Below are positions 7,963 through 16,995 of a stretch of DNA of 64,000 nucleotides, piece after piece. Position numbers and translations under genes: made by a program. The stretch is taken from positions 62,001 through 126,000 of the forward strand of contig CBFHMG010000005.1 of NCBI GenBank assembly GCA_965656935.1, read 5' to 3'. Below the pieces are notes generated by a model. It was not told the origin of the DNA. It searched no databases and saw only the letters and a list, made by a program, of their open reading frames with translations. The DNA comes from M30B80 sp965656935. Lineage in GTDB: Bacteria > Pseudomonadota > Alphaproteobacteria > Rhodobacterales > Rhodobacteraceae. Within the stretch, counting starts at the first letter, position 1; each line of letters begins with the position of its first letter.

Positions 7963-8307
7963 ATGGAAAACACAGCACCCATAACCTTTCTCACGGCACC
8001 AAACGCAGACCGCTCGGTCACTATGCTACTGGTCACGGAAAACGTCATTCTAGCAATCCTCATTTGCGCGATTATCGGCGCGGCGGCCATATGGCTCCGC
8101 AGGCGGCGCAAAGGCCAAATCTCACTTGCTGCCAAAGTGCTTCCTTTTCTAAAAAGGCCGCGTTGCCGTTGGGGAAAAGCCTCCCAAGCGGCCCCGATGG
8201 CAGGTAGCACGGCATGGGCCTGCCAAACCTGCAAAATCACCGCCTACAGCCAAGACAGGCACCCGCCGAAAGAATGCAAAAGCCTGCTTGGGCCGAAGCC
8301 GCTCTAA
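7963..8307 (+). CDS. Single-span membrane protein with C-terminal Cys cluster, unknown
   Basis: A 114-residue protein with one strong membrane span (about 20-45, ILAILICAIIGAAAIWL) followed by an Arg-rich RRRRKG stop-transfer. The cytosolic tail carries Cys in CRWGK, then WACQTC, then PPKECK, which looks like a small zinc-ribbon. The family is not identified. The ATG at 7963 is preferred; an in-frame GTG at 7897 would fall in the sdh terminator. A competing frame on the opposite strand has no such domain logic. Confidence is moderate because no strong ribosome-binding site is seen. Confidence 0.55.
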   Translation: MENTAPITFLTAPNADRSVTMLLVTENVILAILICAIIGAAAIWLRRRRKGQISLAAKVLPFLKRPRCRWGKASQAAPMAGSTAWACQTCKITAYSQDRHPPKECKSLLGPKPL

Positions 8308-8355
8308 CTCGCTTGCCAATTCCGCCTTCCCCTGCCTTCATACATCAAAGACAGG

Positions 8356-9225
8356 ATGAAGCGCATGCCCAACCCAAACCCCGACCAAAGCAACGCCCCC
8401 CATGACGCCGACGCCCGCCGCGCCGTCAAACCCGTGATCTGCTACCCCAATGACAGCCTGCCCCCCATCGATGCCGCACGCAGCGCTGCTGCCAAAACGG
8501 GCCTCGTCAAACGCTCCGAGACCGTCACCCCCGCGCGCGATGCGGCCTGTTTTCATGTGAAAGCAGGGCAGGTCTTCCGCATATCCTCGGTCGATGGCCC
8601 GCAGGTCGGTGATCTCAATCTTTGGAATGCGCATGATTTGTCGGAGCGGTTCTTCTCGGGCAAGACCCGCGCCTTACATGGCACACATGTCACAACGGGC
8701 GAACGGCTTTGGTCGAACCTGCCGCATCTGCGCCCGATGGCAACGATCATCGAGGATACGCTGAGCTGGTACGGCATCGATTCCTTTGGTGGCTCGGTCC
8801 ATGACGTGATCGGCACCCGCTGCGACCCTTATACGCATAACCTGTTGTCAGGCGGGCAATACCATCATTGCTGCCACTCCAACCTAACGCGTGCGCTGGC
8901 CGATGAAACGGGGCTCTCCCTCGCGCAAGCCGAGCCGCATATCCATGACGTGCTCAATGTCTTCATGTGCACCGGTTTCACCCGCGATACCGGCCAGTAT
9001 TTCATGAAAGCCAGCCCCGTTCGCCCCGGCGATCACATTGATTTTCTGGCAGAAATCGACCTGCTCGGCGCCCTCTCGGCTTGCCCGGGCGGGGATTGCA
9101 GCTCGGAGCATTCCTCCGACACAGCCGCCTGCTACCCCCTCAAGATCGAGGTTTTTGATTGCGACCTCACCCAAGATTTTCAAAGCGCAGACCTCAACGC
9201 CTATGATCAAAGCCATGGTCGCTGA
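8356..9225 (+). CDS. DUF1989 / urea carboxylase-associated family protein
   Basis: A 289-residue protein of the DUF1989 family, found with urea carboxylase/urea amidolyase genes and also alone. Supporting segments are the N-terminal half motif FRISSVDGPQVGDLNLWNA, RCDPYTHNLLSGGQYHHCCHSNL, and the near-C-terminal CPGGDCSS with nearby His and Cys, probably a metal or substrate site. The first 60 residues are poorly ordered and Ala/Pro-rich. Start may be ATG 8356 or ATG 8365. It precedes the ornithine decarboxylase gene on the same strand, which suggests a nitrogen/amino-acid context. Confidence 0.78.
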   Translation: MKRMPNPNPDQSNAPHDADARRAVKPVICYPNDSLPPIDAARSAAAKTGLVKRSETVTPARDAACFHVKAGQVFRISSVDGPQVGDLNLWNAHDLSERFFSGKTRALHGTHVTTGERLWSNLPHLRPMATIIEDTLSWYGIDSFGGSVHDVIGTRCDPYTHNLLSGGQYHHCCHSNLTRALADETGLSLAQAEPHIHDVLNVFMCTGFTRDTGQYFMKASPVRPGDHIDFLAEIDLLGALSACPGGDCSSEHSSDTAACYPLKIEVFDCDLTQDFQSADLNAYDQSHGR

Positions 9226-9254
9226 TCTCAACCCTTTTGGTCGCGCCTGCTGCC

Positions 9255-9446
9255 AAAGGTGATATTTTCAGATGCGTGAGAAATTCCACTTGCATCGACT
9301 CACCAAAACAAGCAAACGCCGCGACATAGACGCCAACGCACGCGCCTCTGGCGAGGTGGGCTAATTCCCACGTGGTTTACGTAGCGACGGTAACGTCTCC
9401 CTTGGAAGTGAGCGGTCATATATGGCCGGGTCTATTGGAGATGACC
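9255..9446 (+). promoter_or_regulatory. speF-type leader RNA candidate upstream of ornithine decarboxylase
   Basis: Alphaproteobacterial ornithine decarboxylase genes are known to carry a conserved leader named the speF RNA motif, and this 190-bp gap is in the right place. Visible parts, in order: a Shine-Dalgarno AAAGGTGA and a 30-codon ORF; a GTGGG/CCCAC hairpin whose loop holds the ORF stop; a GACG-GTAA-CGTC hairpin with a GNRA-type loop; TCTCC at 9396-9400, exactly complementary to GGAGA at 9437-9441, which is the likely ribosome-binding site of the decarboxylase. I could not match the Rfam consensus base by base, so the family name is an inference from context. Confidence 0.6.
9272..9364 (+). 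CDS. Candidate 30-residue leader peptide of ornithine decarboxylase
   Basis: ATG to TAA encodes 30 residues beginning MREKFHLHRLTKTSKRRDID, very basic in its first half (Arg, Lys and His) and ending ASGEVG. A Shine-Dalgarno AAAGGTGA lies 9 bp upstream. The stop codon lies inside the loop of a hairpin (9356-9371), and the decarboxylase start is 83 bp further on. In gammaproteobacteria an arrest peptide (SpeFL) upstream of speF senses ornithine; a similar regulatory role is inferred here from position and form only. The peptide does not visibly resemble the enterobacterial one. Confidence 0.5.
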   Translation: MREKFHLHRLTKTSKRRDIDANARASGEVG

Positions 9447-10619
9447 ATGAACGCTACATACGCCGATTTCTCGGCAGCTACTGCTGTCGACGCATCCTCT
9501 CGCATTGAAACCTTCATTCGTGAGAACAGTTTTGACCAGCCCACGCTTGTTCTCGATATCGAGCATGTGGAGGCGCAATATCACGCGCTCAAAGCAGGGC
9601 TTGGCAGGGCCGACATCCATTATGCCGTAAAAGCCAACCCCGAGCGTGAAGTGATCGCGCGTTTGGTCGCGCTTGGTTCTCATTTTGATGCCGCCTCCCG
9701 CGGTGAGATCGAGTTGTGCCTGTCGCTTGGCGCACGACCCGAGACGATCTCCTTCGGAAATACAGTCAAACGCGGCAGTGATATCGCCTTTGCCTTCGCG
9801 GCTGGCATCACCCTCTTCGCCGCCGATGCAGAAGAAGAGCTTGAAAAAATCGCCAAATACGCCCCAAAGGCGCAGGTCTATATCCGCCTGATCGTTGAGG
9901 CCTCGGGAGCTGATTGGCCGTTGACCCGTAAATTCGGCACATCGCGCGACAAGGCGATCACGCTGCTGCACTATGCGCGCAAGCTTGGCCTCGAGCCTGT
10001 CGGCTTCTCCTTCCATGTCGGCAGCCAAACCCGCGACCCCGCCATGTGGGCTGAAACCCTCGATCAAGTCGCTATGATTTGGGCAGAGGCCTGCAAAGCA
10101 GGTTTCAACCTGACACTTCTCAATATCGGCGGCGGCTTCCCAGCCTTTTATGGCGACGCGATCCCACATCCCACATTCTACGCGCAAAACGTCATGGAGC
10201 AGGTCACGCAACGCTTTGGTCAAGACATCCGCATCATGGCTGAACCTGGTCGCGGGCTTGTCGCCGAAGCAGGCATGATCGCAGCCGAAGTGCTGCTTGT
10301 CTCCAGAAAATCCGATGATGATCTCTGCCGTTGGGTCTATCTTGATATCGGTAAATTCTCTGGCCTTGCCGAAACCATGGATGAGGCCATCCGCTATCAA
10401 TTCATCACCGATCACGACGATGAGGCGACAGGCCCATGCATTCTTGCAGGCCCCTCCTGCGACAGTGCCGATGTTCTCTATGAAAAGCGCCCCGTTCAAC
10501 TGCCACTTGGCCTCAAGGGCGGCGATCGCATCATAATCCGGAATTGCGGGGCCTACACGTCAAGCTATAGCTCGGTCGGCTTCAACGGCTTCCCACCACT
10601 AAGCGTCGTCGTGATTTAA
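9447..10619 (+). CDS. Ornithine decarboxylase (fold-III, PLP)
   Basis: A 390-residue PLP enzyme of the Orn/DAP/Arg decarboxylase group 2 (alanine-racemase fold). It is expected to turn ornithine into putrescine; lysine use is also possible. PLP lysine is K62 in HYAVKANP. Others are the phosphate loop LNIGGGFP, MAEPGRGLVAEAG, and GPSCDSADVLYE with the catalytic Cys near residue 336 contributed to the dimer partner. The ATG at 9447 has GGAG 6 bp upstream; in-frame ATGs at 9441 and 9372 are less likely. Expression is probably controlled by the leader directly upstream. It ends at a hairpin terminator. Confidence 0.88.
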   Translation: MNATYADFSAATAVDASSRIETFIRENSFDQPTLVLDIEHVEAQYHALKAGLGRADIHYAVKANPEREVIARLVALGSHFDAASRGEIELCLSLGARPETISFGNTVKRGSDIAFAFAAGITLFAADAEEELEKIAKYAPKAQVYIRLIVEASGADWPLTRKFGTSRDKAITLLHYARKLGLEPVGFSFHVGSQTRDPAMWAETLDQVAMIWAEACKAGFNLTLLNIGGGFPAFYGDAIPHPTFYAQNVMEQVTQRFGQDIRIMAEPGRGLVAEAGMIAAEVLLVSRKSDDDLCRWVYLDIGKFSGLAETMDEAIRYQFITDHDDEATGPCILAGPSCDSADVLYEKRPVQLPLGLKGGDRIIIRNCGAYTSSYSSVGFNGFPPLSVVVI

Positions 10620-10628
10620 AAGACAATC

Positions 10629-10670
10629 GGGTGGCCCCAAGCTTCGCGGCCACCCCAGCATTTCTTTGTT
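10629..10670 (+). terminator. Hairpin terminator after ornithine decarboxylase
   Basis: GGGTGGCC (10629-10636) pairs with GGCCACCC (10648-10655) around an 11-nt loop. A T-rich stretch follows that is itself the start of a dispersed repeat. It lies 10 bp after the decarboxylase stop. Confidence 0.65.
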
Positions 10671-10723
10671 TCCAAAATACCTCGGGGTGAATTGGCCAAA
10701 GGCCAAGAGGGGCAGCGCCCCTC
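10661..10723 (+). repeat. REP-like intergenic repeat, copy 1
   Basis: A T-rich head (TTTCTTTGTTTCCAAAATAC) followed by CTCGGGG leads into two adjacent perfect hairpins, TTGGCC-AAA-GGCCAA and GAGGGGC-AGC-GCCCCTC. The same head and hairpin plan recurs at 21331-21395. The two heads match at nearly every base, whereas the first hairpin differs in sequence but keeps its pairing. Confidence 0.65.
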
Positions 10724-10794
10724 TCCCCTCTTCACAAACCACAAAGCCGCAATAGGAACACCCAACTCAGCACCACCGAAACCGTGGGCATGGG

Positions 10795-11499
10795 TCAGGA
10801 AAATGCCGCGCCTAAAGCAATCTCGACCATATCGGAAAAGCTGGATTGCCGATCTGAAGCGGGTAGGGCCTCATGCGTCAGGAGGTGGTCGGAAATCGTC
10901 AGAACTGCCAAAGCACGAATGCCATAGCGCGCTGCCAGATTATACAATTCGGCCGTTTCCATCTCGACCGCCAAAACCCCATGACGCGTCATTATTTCAT
11001 TCAGATCAGGGCGTTCGTCATAAAAAACATCTGAAGAATAAATGCCACCAATATGTGTGGGCACGTCCTTCTCCAAGGCAATTCGTTGTGCGGCTTATAG
11101 CAATTCAAAATCAGCGCAGGGCGCAAAATTCAATTCCCGAAAAATCCCTGATGAGGGCGAAGACAAAGTCGACGCAGTCATTGCTAAAACAACATCGCGC
11201 AGTCTTACCTTAGGTTGCATTCCACCTGCCGAGCCGATCCGGATGATAGTCTTGACGTCAAAATCCTTGATCAATTCATTTGCATAAATTGAAAAACTGG
11301 GCATTCCCATGCCAGAGCCGTGGATCGTAACAGGATGGCCATTCCAGCGCCCTGTAAATCCATACATTCCCCGCACCTCATTCACGAGGCGTGGTTGCTC
11401 TAGGAATGTTTCAGCCGCCCATTTGGCGCGGAGCGGGTCTCCGGGCATAAGAACCGTTTCGGCAATATCACCACGCTCCGCACCAATATGAACTGTCAT
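10795..11499 (-). pseudogene. deoD: Purine nucleoside phosphorylase, interrupted by one stop codon
   Basis: Read from 11499 downward, the first 134 codons give an intact DeoD N-terminus: VLMPGDPLRAKWAAETFLE, GSGMGMPSFSIYANELI and IIRIGSAGGMQPKVRLRDVV. A TAA at 11097-11095 follows FELL. The same frame then continues with AAQRIALEKDVPTHIGG and the rest of the enzyme, including VEMETAELYNLAA and TISDHLLTHE, to a normal end. No frameshift is involved and both halves look conserved, so the lesion is a single, probably recent, nonsense codon (CAA or GAA to TAA would do) or a sequencing error. The full length would be 234 residues. DeoD splits purine (deoxy)nucleosides with phosphate. Confidence 0.85.
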
Positions 11500-11501
11500 C
11501 T

Positions 11502-11810
11502 TCAGATCGCCATATCATCCAGCGATTTACCCGCAGCCAAGGCATCCTTGACCCAAGTAGGTTGGCGCCCGCGCCCCGTCCATGTCTGGGATGCATCTTC
11601 AGGATTGGCGTATTTTGGTGGCGATTTGGGTCCAGTCGTCTTTTTACCAAGAATTTCCTCTAGGCTGAAACCATGTTCCTGGGCCGCTTTTTGAGCCGCG
11701 ACAAGCGCTTCTTTTCTTCTACGCTTTTCAAAATCGCGGATCGCAACATCCGCTTGTTTGCGCAAATCATGCAATTCCGAAAGCGACAGTGTTGAAAGAT
11801 CAATAGACAT
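11502..11810 (-). CDS. H-NS family (HvrA-like) nucleoid protein
   Basis: A 102-residue protein. An N-terminal coiled-coil oligomerisation region (about 5-45) is followed by a linker and the C-terminal H-NS DNA-binding domain, with YANPEDASQTWTGRGRQPTWV matching the alphaproteobacterial form of the core motif (usually TWTGRGRxPxW). In Rhodobacter the homologue HvrA/Spb acts on photosynthesis and nitrogen genes. It precedes deoD on the same strand by 2 bp, so the two were probably one operon. Its surroundings are visibly lower in G+C than the window average. Confidence 0.85.
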   Translation of the reverse strand: MSIDLSTLSLSELHDLRKQADVAIRDFEKRRRKEALVAAQKAAQEHGFSLEEILGKKTTGPKSPPKYANPEDASQTWTGRGRQPTWVKDALAAGKSLDDMAI

Positions 11811-11946
11811 TTTGACTCTCCAAAATAGACTTCATTCCATTCGGATAGAACTGAAAATCCATTTTAACAAGGAATTTCGATCTTTATTTCAGCAAGAACA
11901 AGATGTCTTTTGTTAGTCACAAGTGATGAAATAGGGGCCCCAAGCC

Positions 11947-13914
11947 CTATTCCGCAGCAATTGGATTAGGCGCGGCCAGTGTCACAATATCCATCATGAT
12001 CCGATTTAATTCAAAGTCTTTCGGCGTATAAATACGTGAAACGCCAAAGGAATTGAGCGCCTGCACATCTTCATCGGGAATAATGCCACCGACAATAACG
12101 GGGATATCCCCTAGCCCCTCGGCACGCAGCCGTTCCATTACATCTTTGATCAACGGGATATGACTGCCCGACAGGATCGAAAGGCCAATGACATGCGCAT
12201 TTTCGGCCTTTGCAGCCTCAACAATCTGCGCGGGTGTCAGGCGTATCCCTTCATAGGAAATATCCATTCCGCAATCGCGCGCCCGAAATGCGATTTGTTC
12301 AGCCCCGTTCGAATGCCCGTCCAAACCCGGCTTTCCAACAAGAAATTTCAACCGCCGTCCCAGCTTGTCACTGACCAGATCAACGGCATCACGAATATCA
12401 TCCAAGCCTTCAGTTTTGTTCGAGACCGCTTTCGAAACACCCGTTGGCCCGCGGTATTCCCCAAAGACGGCCCGCATAACACCCGCCCATTCACCGGTCG
12501 TCACGCCTGCTTTGGCAGCGGCGATTGAGGCAGGCATGATGTTTTCACCATCCATTGCGGCGGCACGAAGCGCGGCCAAGGCTTGGCTCACCTCGCTTGC
12601 ATCGCGCCCCTCGCGCCAAGCTTTCAATCCATCGATCTGGCTCGCCTCCACCGCGGGATCAACAACCATGATGCCCCCATCGGCCCCGACCAAAGGGGAA
12701 GGCTCGGATTGGGTGAATCTATTAACACCGACAACAACCGTATTGCCCTGCTCAATGCCGTTGACGCGGTCGGCATTGCTCTCGACGAGGCGGGATTTCA
12801 TGTAATCGATGGCCGCAATCGCCCCTCCCATGGAATCGAGATTTGCCAATTCGGCCCGCGCACCCTCTTTCAAGGCCTCAACCTTGGCATCAACCACAGG
12901 ATTGCCATCAAACAGATCCTCATATTCCAAAAGGTCGGTTTCAAAGGCCATGATTTGCTGCATTCGCATGGACCATTGCTGGTCCCATGGGCGGGGAAGC
13001 CCCAAGGCCTCATTCCATGCAGGAAGCTGAACGGCCCTTGCCCGCGCCTTTTTTGACAAGGTCACGGCAAGCATTTCGATCAAAATACGGTAGACGTTAT
13101 TCTCGGGCTGCTGCTCGGTCAGGCCAAGGGAATTGACCTGTACACCATAGCGGAACCGCCTGAATTTCGCATCCTGCACACCGTAGCGCTCCAACAGGAT
13201 CTCATCCCAGAGATCAACGAAAGCCCGCATCTTGCACATCTCGGTAACAAAACGGATGCCCGCATTCACAAAGAAAGAAATCCGGCCACATAGCGCTGGA
13301 AAATCCTCGGCGGGTACGCGCGGCTTCAATGCATCAAGAACAGCAATCCCCGTTGCCAAGGCAAAAGACAGCTCTTGCTCAGGTGTCGCTCCCGCTTCTT
13401 GCAAATGATAGGAACACACATTCATCGGGTTCCATTTGGGCACATTGGAATAGCAATACTCAGCCACATCCGCGATCATCTTCAACGAAGGCTGTGGCGG
13501 GCAGATATAGGTACCGCGGCTTAGATATTCTTTGATCAGATCATTCTGCACAGTGCCCTGAAGCACCGCGATATCAGCGCCCTGCTCTTCCGCCACAGCA
13601 ATATAAAGCGACAGAAGCCAAGGCGCCGTCGCATTGATTGTCATGGAGGTATTCATCTTATCCAGCGGGATGTCATCAAACAGCGCGCGCATATCGCCCA
13701 GATGCGAAACAGGAACACCCACTTTGCCGACCTCGCCGCGCGCAAGCTCGTGGTCACTGTCATACCCCGTCTGCGTGGGGAGATCGAAAGCAACCGAAAG
13801 GCCCGTCTGCCCCTTTTCAAGATTGCTTCGATACAAGGCGTTAGAGGCTTTTGCCGTCGAATGGCCTGCATAGGTTCGAATGAGCCAAGGCTTGTCTGAA
13901 TGTTGCGCGGCCAT
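11947..13914 (-). CDS. ecm: Ethylmalonyl-CoA mutase (B12-dependent)
   Basis: A 655-residue coenzyme-B12 mutase that converts (2R)-ethylmalonyl-CoA to (2S)-methylsuccinyl-CoA. The catalytic barrel is N-terminal, with the TIM-barrel signature GLSVAFDLPTQTGYDSDHE. The cobalamin domain is C-terminal, with the DxHxxG motif in GKPGLDGHSNGAE at about residue 530. The single-chain length near 655 matches Ecm rather than methylmalonyl-CoA mutase (over 700). The ATG at 13914 has GGAGG upstream; an in-frame ATG at 13953 is less likely. It lies one gene away from ccr, which supplies the preceding step together with an epimerase encoded elsewhere. Confidence 0.85.
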   Translation of the reverse strand: MAAQHSDKPWLIRTYAGHSTAKASNALYRSNLEKGQTGLSVAFDLPTQTGYDSDHELARGEVGKVGVPVSHLGDMRALFDDIPLDKMNTSMTINATAPWLLSLYIAVAEEQGADIAVLQGTVQNDLIKEYLSRGTYICPPQPSLKMIADVAEYCYSNVPKWNPMNVCSYHLQEAGATPEQELSFALATGIAVLDALKPRVPAEDFPALCGRISFFVNAGIRFVTEMCKMRAFVDLWDEILLERYGVQDAKFRRFRYGVQVNSLGLTEQQPENNVYRILIEMLAVTLSKKARARAVQLPAWNEALGLPRPWDQQWSMRMQQIMAFETDLLEYEDLFDGNPVVDAKVEALKEGARAELANLDSMGGAIAAIDYMKSRLVESNADRVNGIEQGNTVVVGVNRFTQSEPSPLVGADGGIMVVDPAVEASQIDGLKAWREGRDASEVSQALAALRAAAMDGENIMPASIAAAKAGVTTGEWAGVMRAVFGEYRGPTGVSKAVSNKTEGLDDIRDAVDLVSDKLGRRLKFLVGKPGLDGHSNGAEQIAFRARDCGMDISYEGIRLTPAQIVEAAKAENAHVIGLSILSGSHIPLIKDVMERLRAEGLGDIPVIVGGIIPDEDVQALNSFGVSRIYTPKDFELNRIMMDIVTLAAPNPIAAE

Positions 13915-14073
13915 TTTGCCTCCAGAATCGACAGATGCGTAATTTAATTTCACTTGGTGTGATATATGGACAATTATATGTCTCTGTCAATTCGCTGCAT
14001 TGCGGCAAAACAATGCCGCTCCGCCACGTAACTTGTGATTGTGGGCAGCGGGCTTTCCTGCGAATTTCCCAAC

Positions 14074-15474
14074 ATGACGACGACTGTGGCTGTTCCGCTC
14101 TGGCTTTTTATCCTGATCGTGCTTTTTGCAGCGGTCACCTTTGCCTCGCATTTCCTGTTTCCATCGGTGCGCTGGTTTCTGCGCAGGCGCTTGGAAATGG
14201 CTGTGGAACGAATGAACCAGCGCCTGACGCGGCCTATTCAGCCGTTTAAACTGGCGCGGCGCACCGATACGATTCGCAGGCTTGTTTATGACCCCGAAGT
14301 GGCGCAGGCGATTTCCGACTATGCCAAGGAAACTGGCGTACGCGAGGATGTCGTCTTTCAGCGCGCCGAACGCTATGCGCGCGAGATCGTGCCCGGGTTT
14401 TCAGCCTTCACCTATTTCACCTTTGCAATCCGTCTTGCGCGGTTTTTCAGCAAATCCCTCTATCGCGTGCGCCTGACAGAAGGGAATGAGCAAGCCCTTG
14501 CCGCGATCCCACCTGATGCGACCGTGATCTTCGTGATGAACCACCGCTCCAATATGGATTATGTCCTTGTCACTTGGTTGGCGGCGGAACGATCAGCGCT
14601 GGCCTATGCTGTTGGGGAATGGGCGCGGGTCTGGCCGCTTCGCAGCCTCGTGCGCGCTTTGGGCGGTTATTTCATCCGCAGACGTTACAATAAACCGCTC
14701 TATCGCAAGGTCTTGGCGCGCTATGTAAAAATGGCCACAGAGGCAGGGTTGACCCAAGCCGTCTTTCCCGAAGGCGGGCTCAGCCAAACGGGATATCTCG
14801 GCGCGCCCAAACTTGGCCTTTTCTCCTACATTCTAGAAGGGTTTGAGCCGGGCGTTTCCCGTGATGTCGTCTTTGTGCCAATTGCCCTGAATTATGACCG
14901 CGTCATGGAAGACCGCGTGCTGATTGACGCCCATGCCAAAGGCACAAGGCGGTTCCGCTTCTCGCTCAAGCCGATCTATCGCTACTTGCGGCGGCAGATT
15001 TGGCAGCGTTTGACGGGTAGCTTTCGCCATTACGGTTATGCAGCGGTCGGCTTCGGTGATCCGCTTAGCCTGACGGAATTTATGGAACATCACGAAAACC
15101 ATGAGACACAGGCCCTTGGTGAGGAATTGATGTCGCGCATCGGTAAGGTCATGCCCATCACCCCTGTGCCCTTGCTGTGTTTGTCGCTGATCAACGGAGC
15201 GCGCAACAGGGCGGCTTTGCTGCAAGGCGTTACAGAAAATGTCGCGAGGGCCAATGCCCTTGGCGCCAGCATCTACCTCCCCGAAGAAGATATCGCAGGA
15301 ACGGTCGAATTCGGTTTGCGGACCCTGCGGGAGCGTAAATTGCTGACAATATCGCCCGAGGGGGAGATCGATATAACCGCAGAGGGGCAGCGTCTCGCCG
15401 CCTTTTACGCAGCCTCGATCGAGCATTTATTGCCCGTTTCACCAGAGCACAGGCAAGCTCCGCAAACATCCTAG
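14074..15474 (+). CDS. PlsB-like glycerol-3-phosphate / lysophosphatidate acyltransferase family
   Basis: A 466-residue protein with an N-terminal membrane span (about 6-28) and a central acyltransferase domain. The HX4D motif NHRSNMD (about residue 165) and the substrate motif FPEGGLS are clear. The long C-terminal part with LLTISPEGEIDITAEGQRLAAFYA resembles the PlsB-type family rather than short PlsC proteins. A role in phospholipid acylation at the inner membrane is inferred. Start at ATG 14074 is chosen because the span begins there; a GTG at 14035 is possible. It is divergent from ecm and upstream of ccr. Confidence 0.78.
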   Translation: MTTTVAVPLWLFILIVLFAAVTFASHFLFPSVRWFLRRRLEMAVERMNQRLTRPIQPFKLARRTDTIRRLVYDPEVAQAISDYAKETGVREDVVFQRAERYAREIVPGFSAFTYFTFAIRLARFFSKSLYRVRLTEGNEQALAAIPPDATVIFVMNHRSNMDYVLVTWLAAERSALAYAVGEWARVWPLRSLVRALGGYFIRRRYNKPLYRKVLARYVKMATEAGLTQAVFPEGGLSQTGYLGAPKLGLFSYILEGFEPGVSRDVVFVPIALNYDRVMEDRVLIDAHAKGTRRFRFSLKPIYRYLRRQIWQRLTGSFRHYGYAAVGFGDPLSLTEFMEHHENHETQALGEELMSRIGKVMPITPVPLLCLSLINGARNRAALLQGVTENVARANALGASIYLPEEDIAGTVEFGLRTLRERKLLTISPEGEIDITAEGQRLAAFYAASIEHLLPVSPEHRQAPQTS

Positions 15475-15484
15475 AGAATCCTTC

Positions 15485-15504
15485 GCGACATAATATTTCA
15501 CAAA
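15485..15504 (+). promoter_or_regulatory. Shared ethylmalonyl-CoA-gene upstream element, copy 2 (before ccr)
   Basis: GCGACATAATATTTCACAAA here matches the element at 275-294 before mcl2 in 19 of 20 positions. Its centre is about 58 bp before the likely ccr transcription start, an activator-like position upstream of a -35 box. Confidence 0.5.
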
Positions 15505-15518
15505 AATTCACTTTTCGT

Positions 15519-15546
15519 TTGAATTATTGCGTGGCCGTTTTATACA
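15519..15546 (+). promoter_or_regulatory. Putative ccr promoter
   Basis: TTGAAT, a 16-bp spacer and TATACA form a plausible sigma-70 promoter. The start point would be near 15553, about 75 bp before the ccr ATG. Confidence 0.5.
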
Positions 15547-15628
15547 TTGCTGCAGGAGCGGAATGATTCCGCAGTGCAGCAACCGCCATGGGACAAACCA
15601 AACCTATGGCCGATTCTACGGAGGCCTC

Positions 15629-16924
<1,296 letters not shown>

Positions 16925-16938
16925 CCCCCACTCACGAC

Positions 16939-16975
16939 AAAGCCCCGTTTGACGCAAGTCAGGCGGGGCTTTTTT
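16939..16975 (+). terminator. Rho-independent terminator after ccr
   Basis: AGCCCCG and CGGGGCT pair around an inner TTGAC-GCAA-GTCAG hairpin, followed by a run of six T. It lies between convergent ccr and rpe. Confidence 0.85.
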
Positions 16976-16995
16976 GTACAGTTGAGACGCGCGGA

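Noticed and set aside
9432..10499. 355-codon minus-strand frame opposite ornithine decarboxylase
   Set aside because: Antisense to a gene with intact PLP motifs; no ribosome site or recognisable domain.
11931..11950. ATAGGG/CCCTAT dyad at the end of ecm as a terminator
   Set aside because: It overlaps the stop codon, has a short stem and no T-run on the ecm strand.
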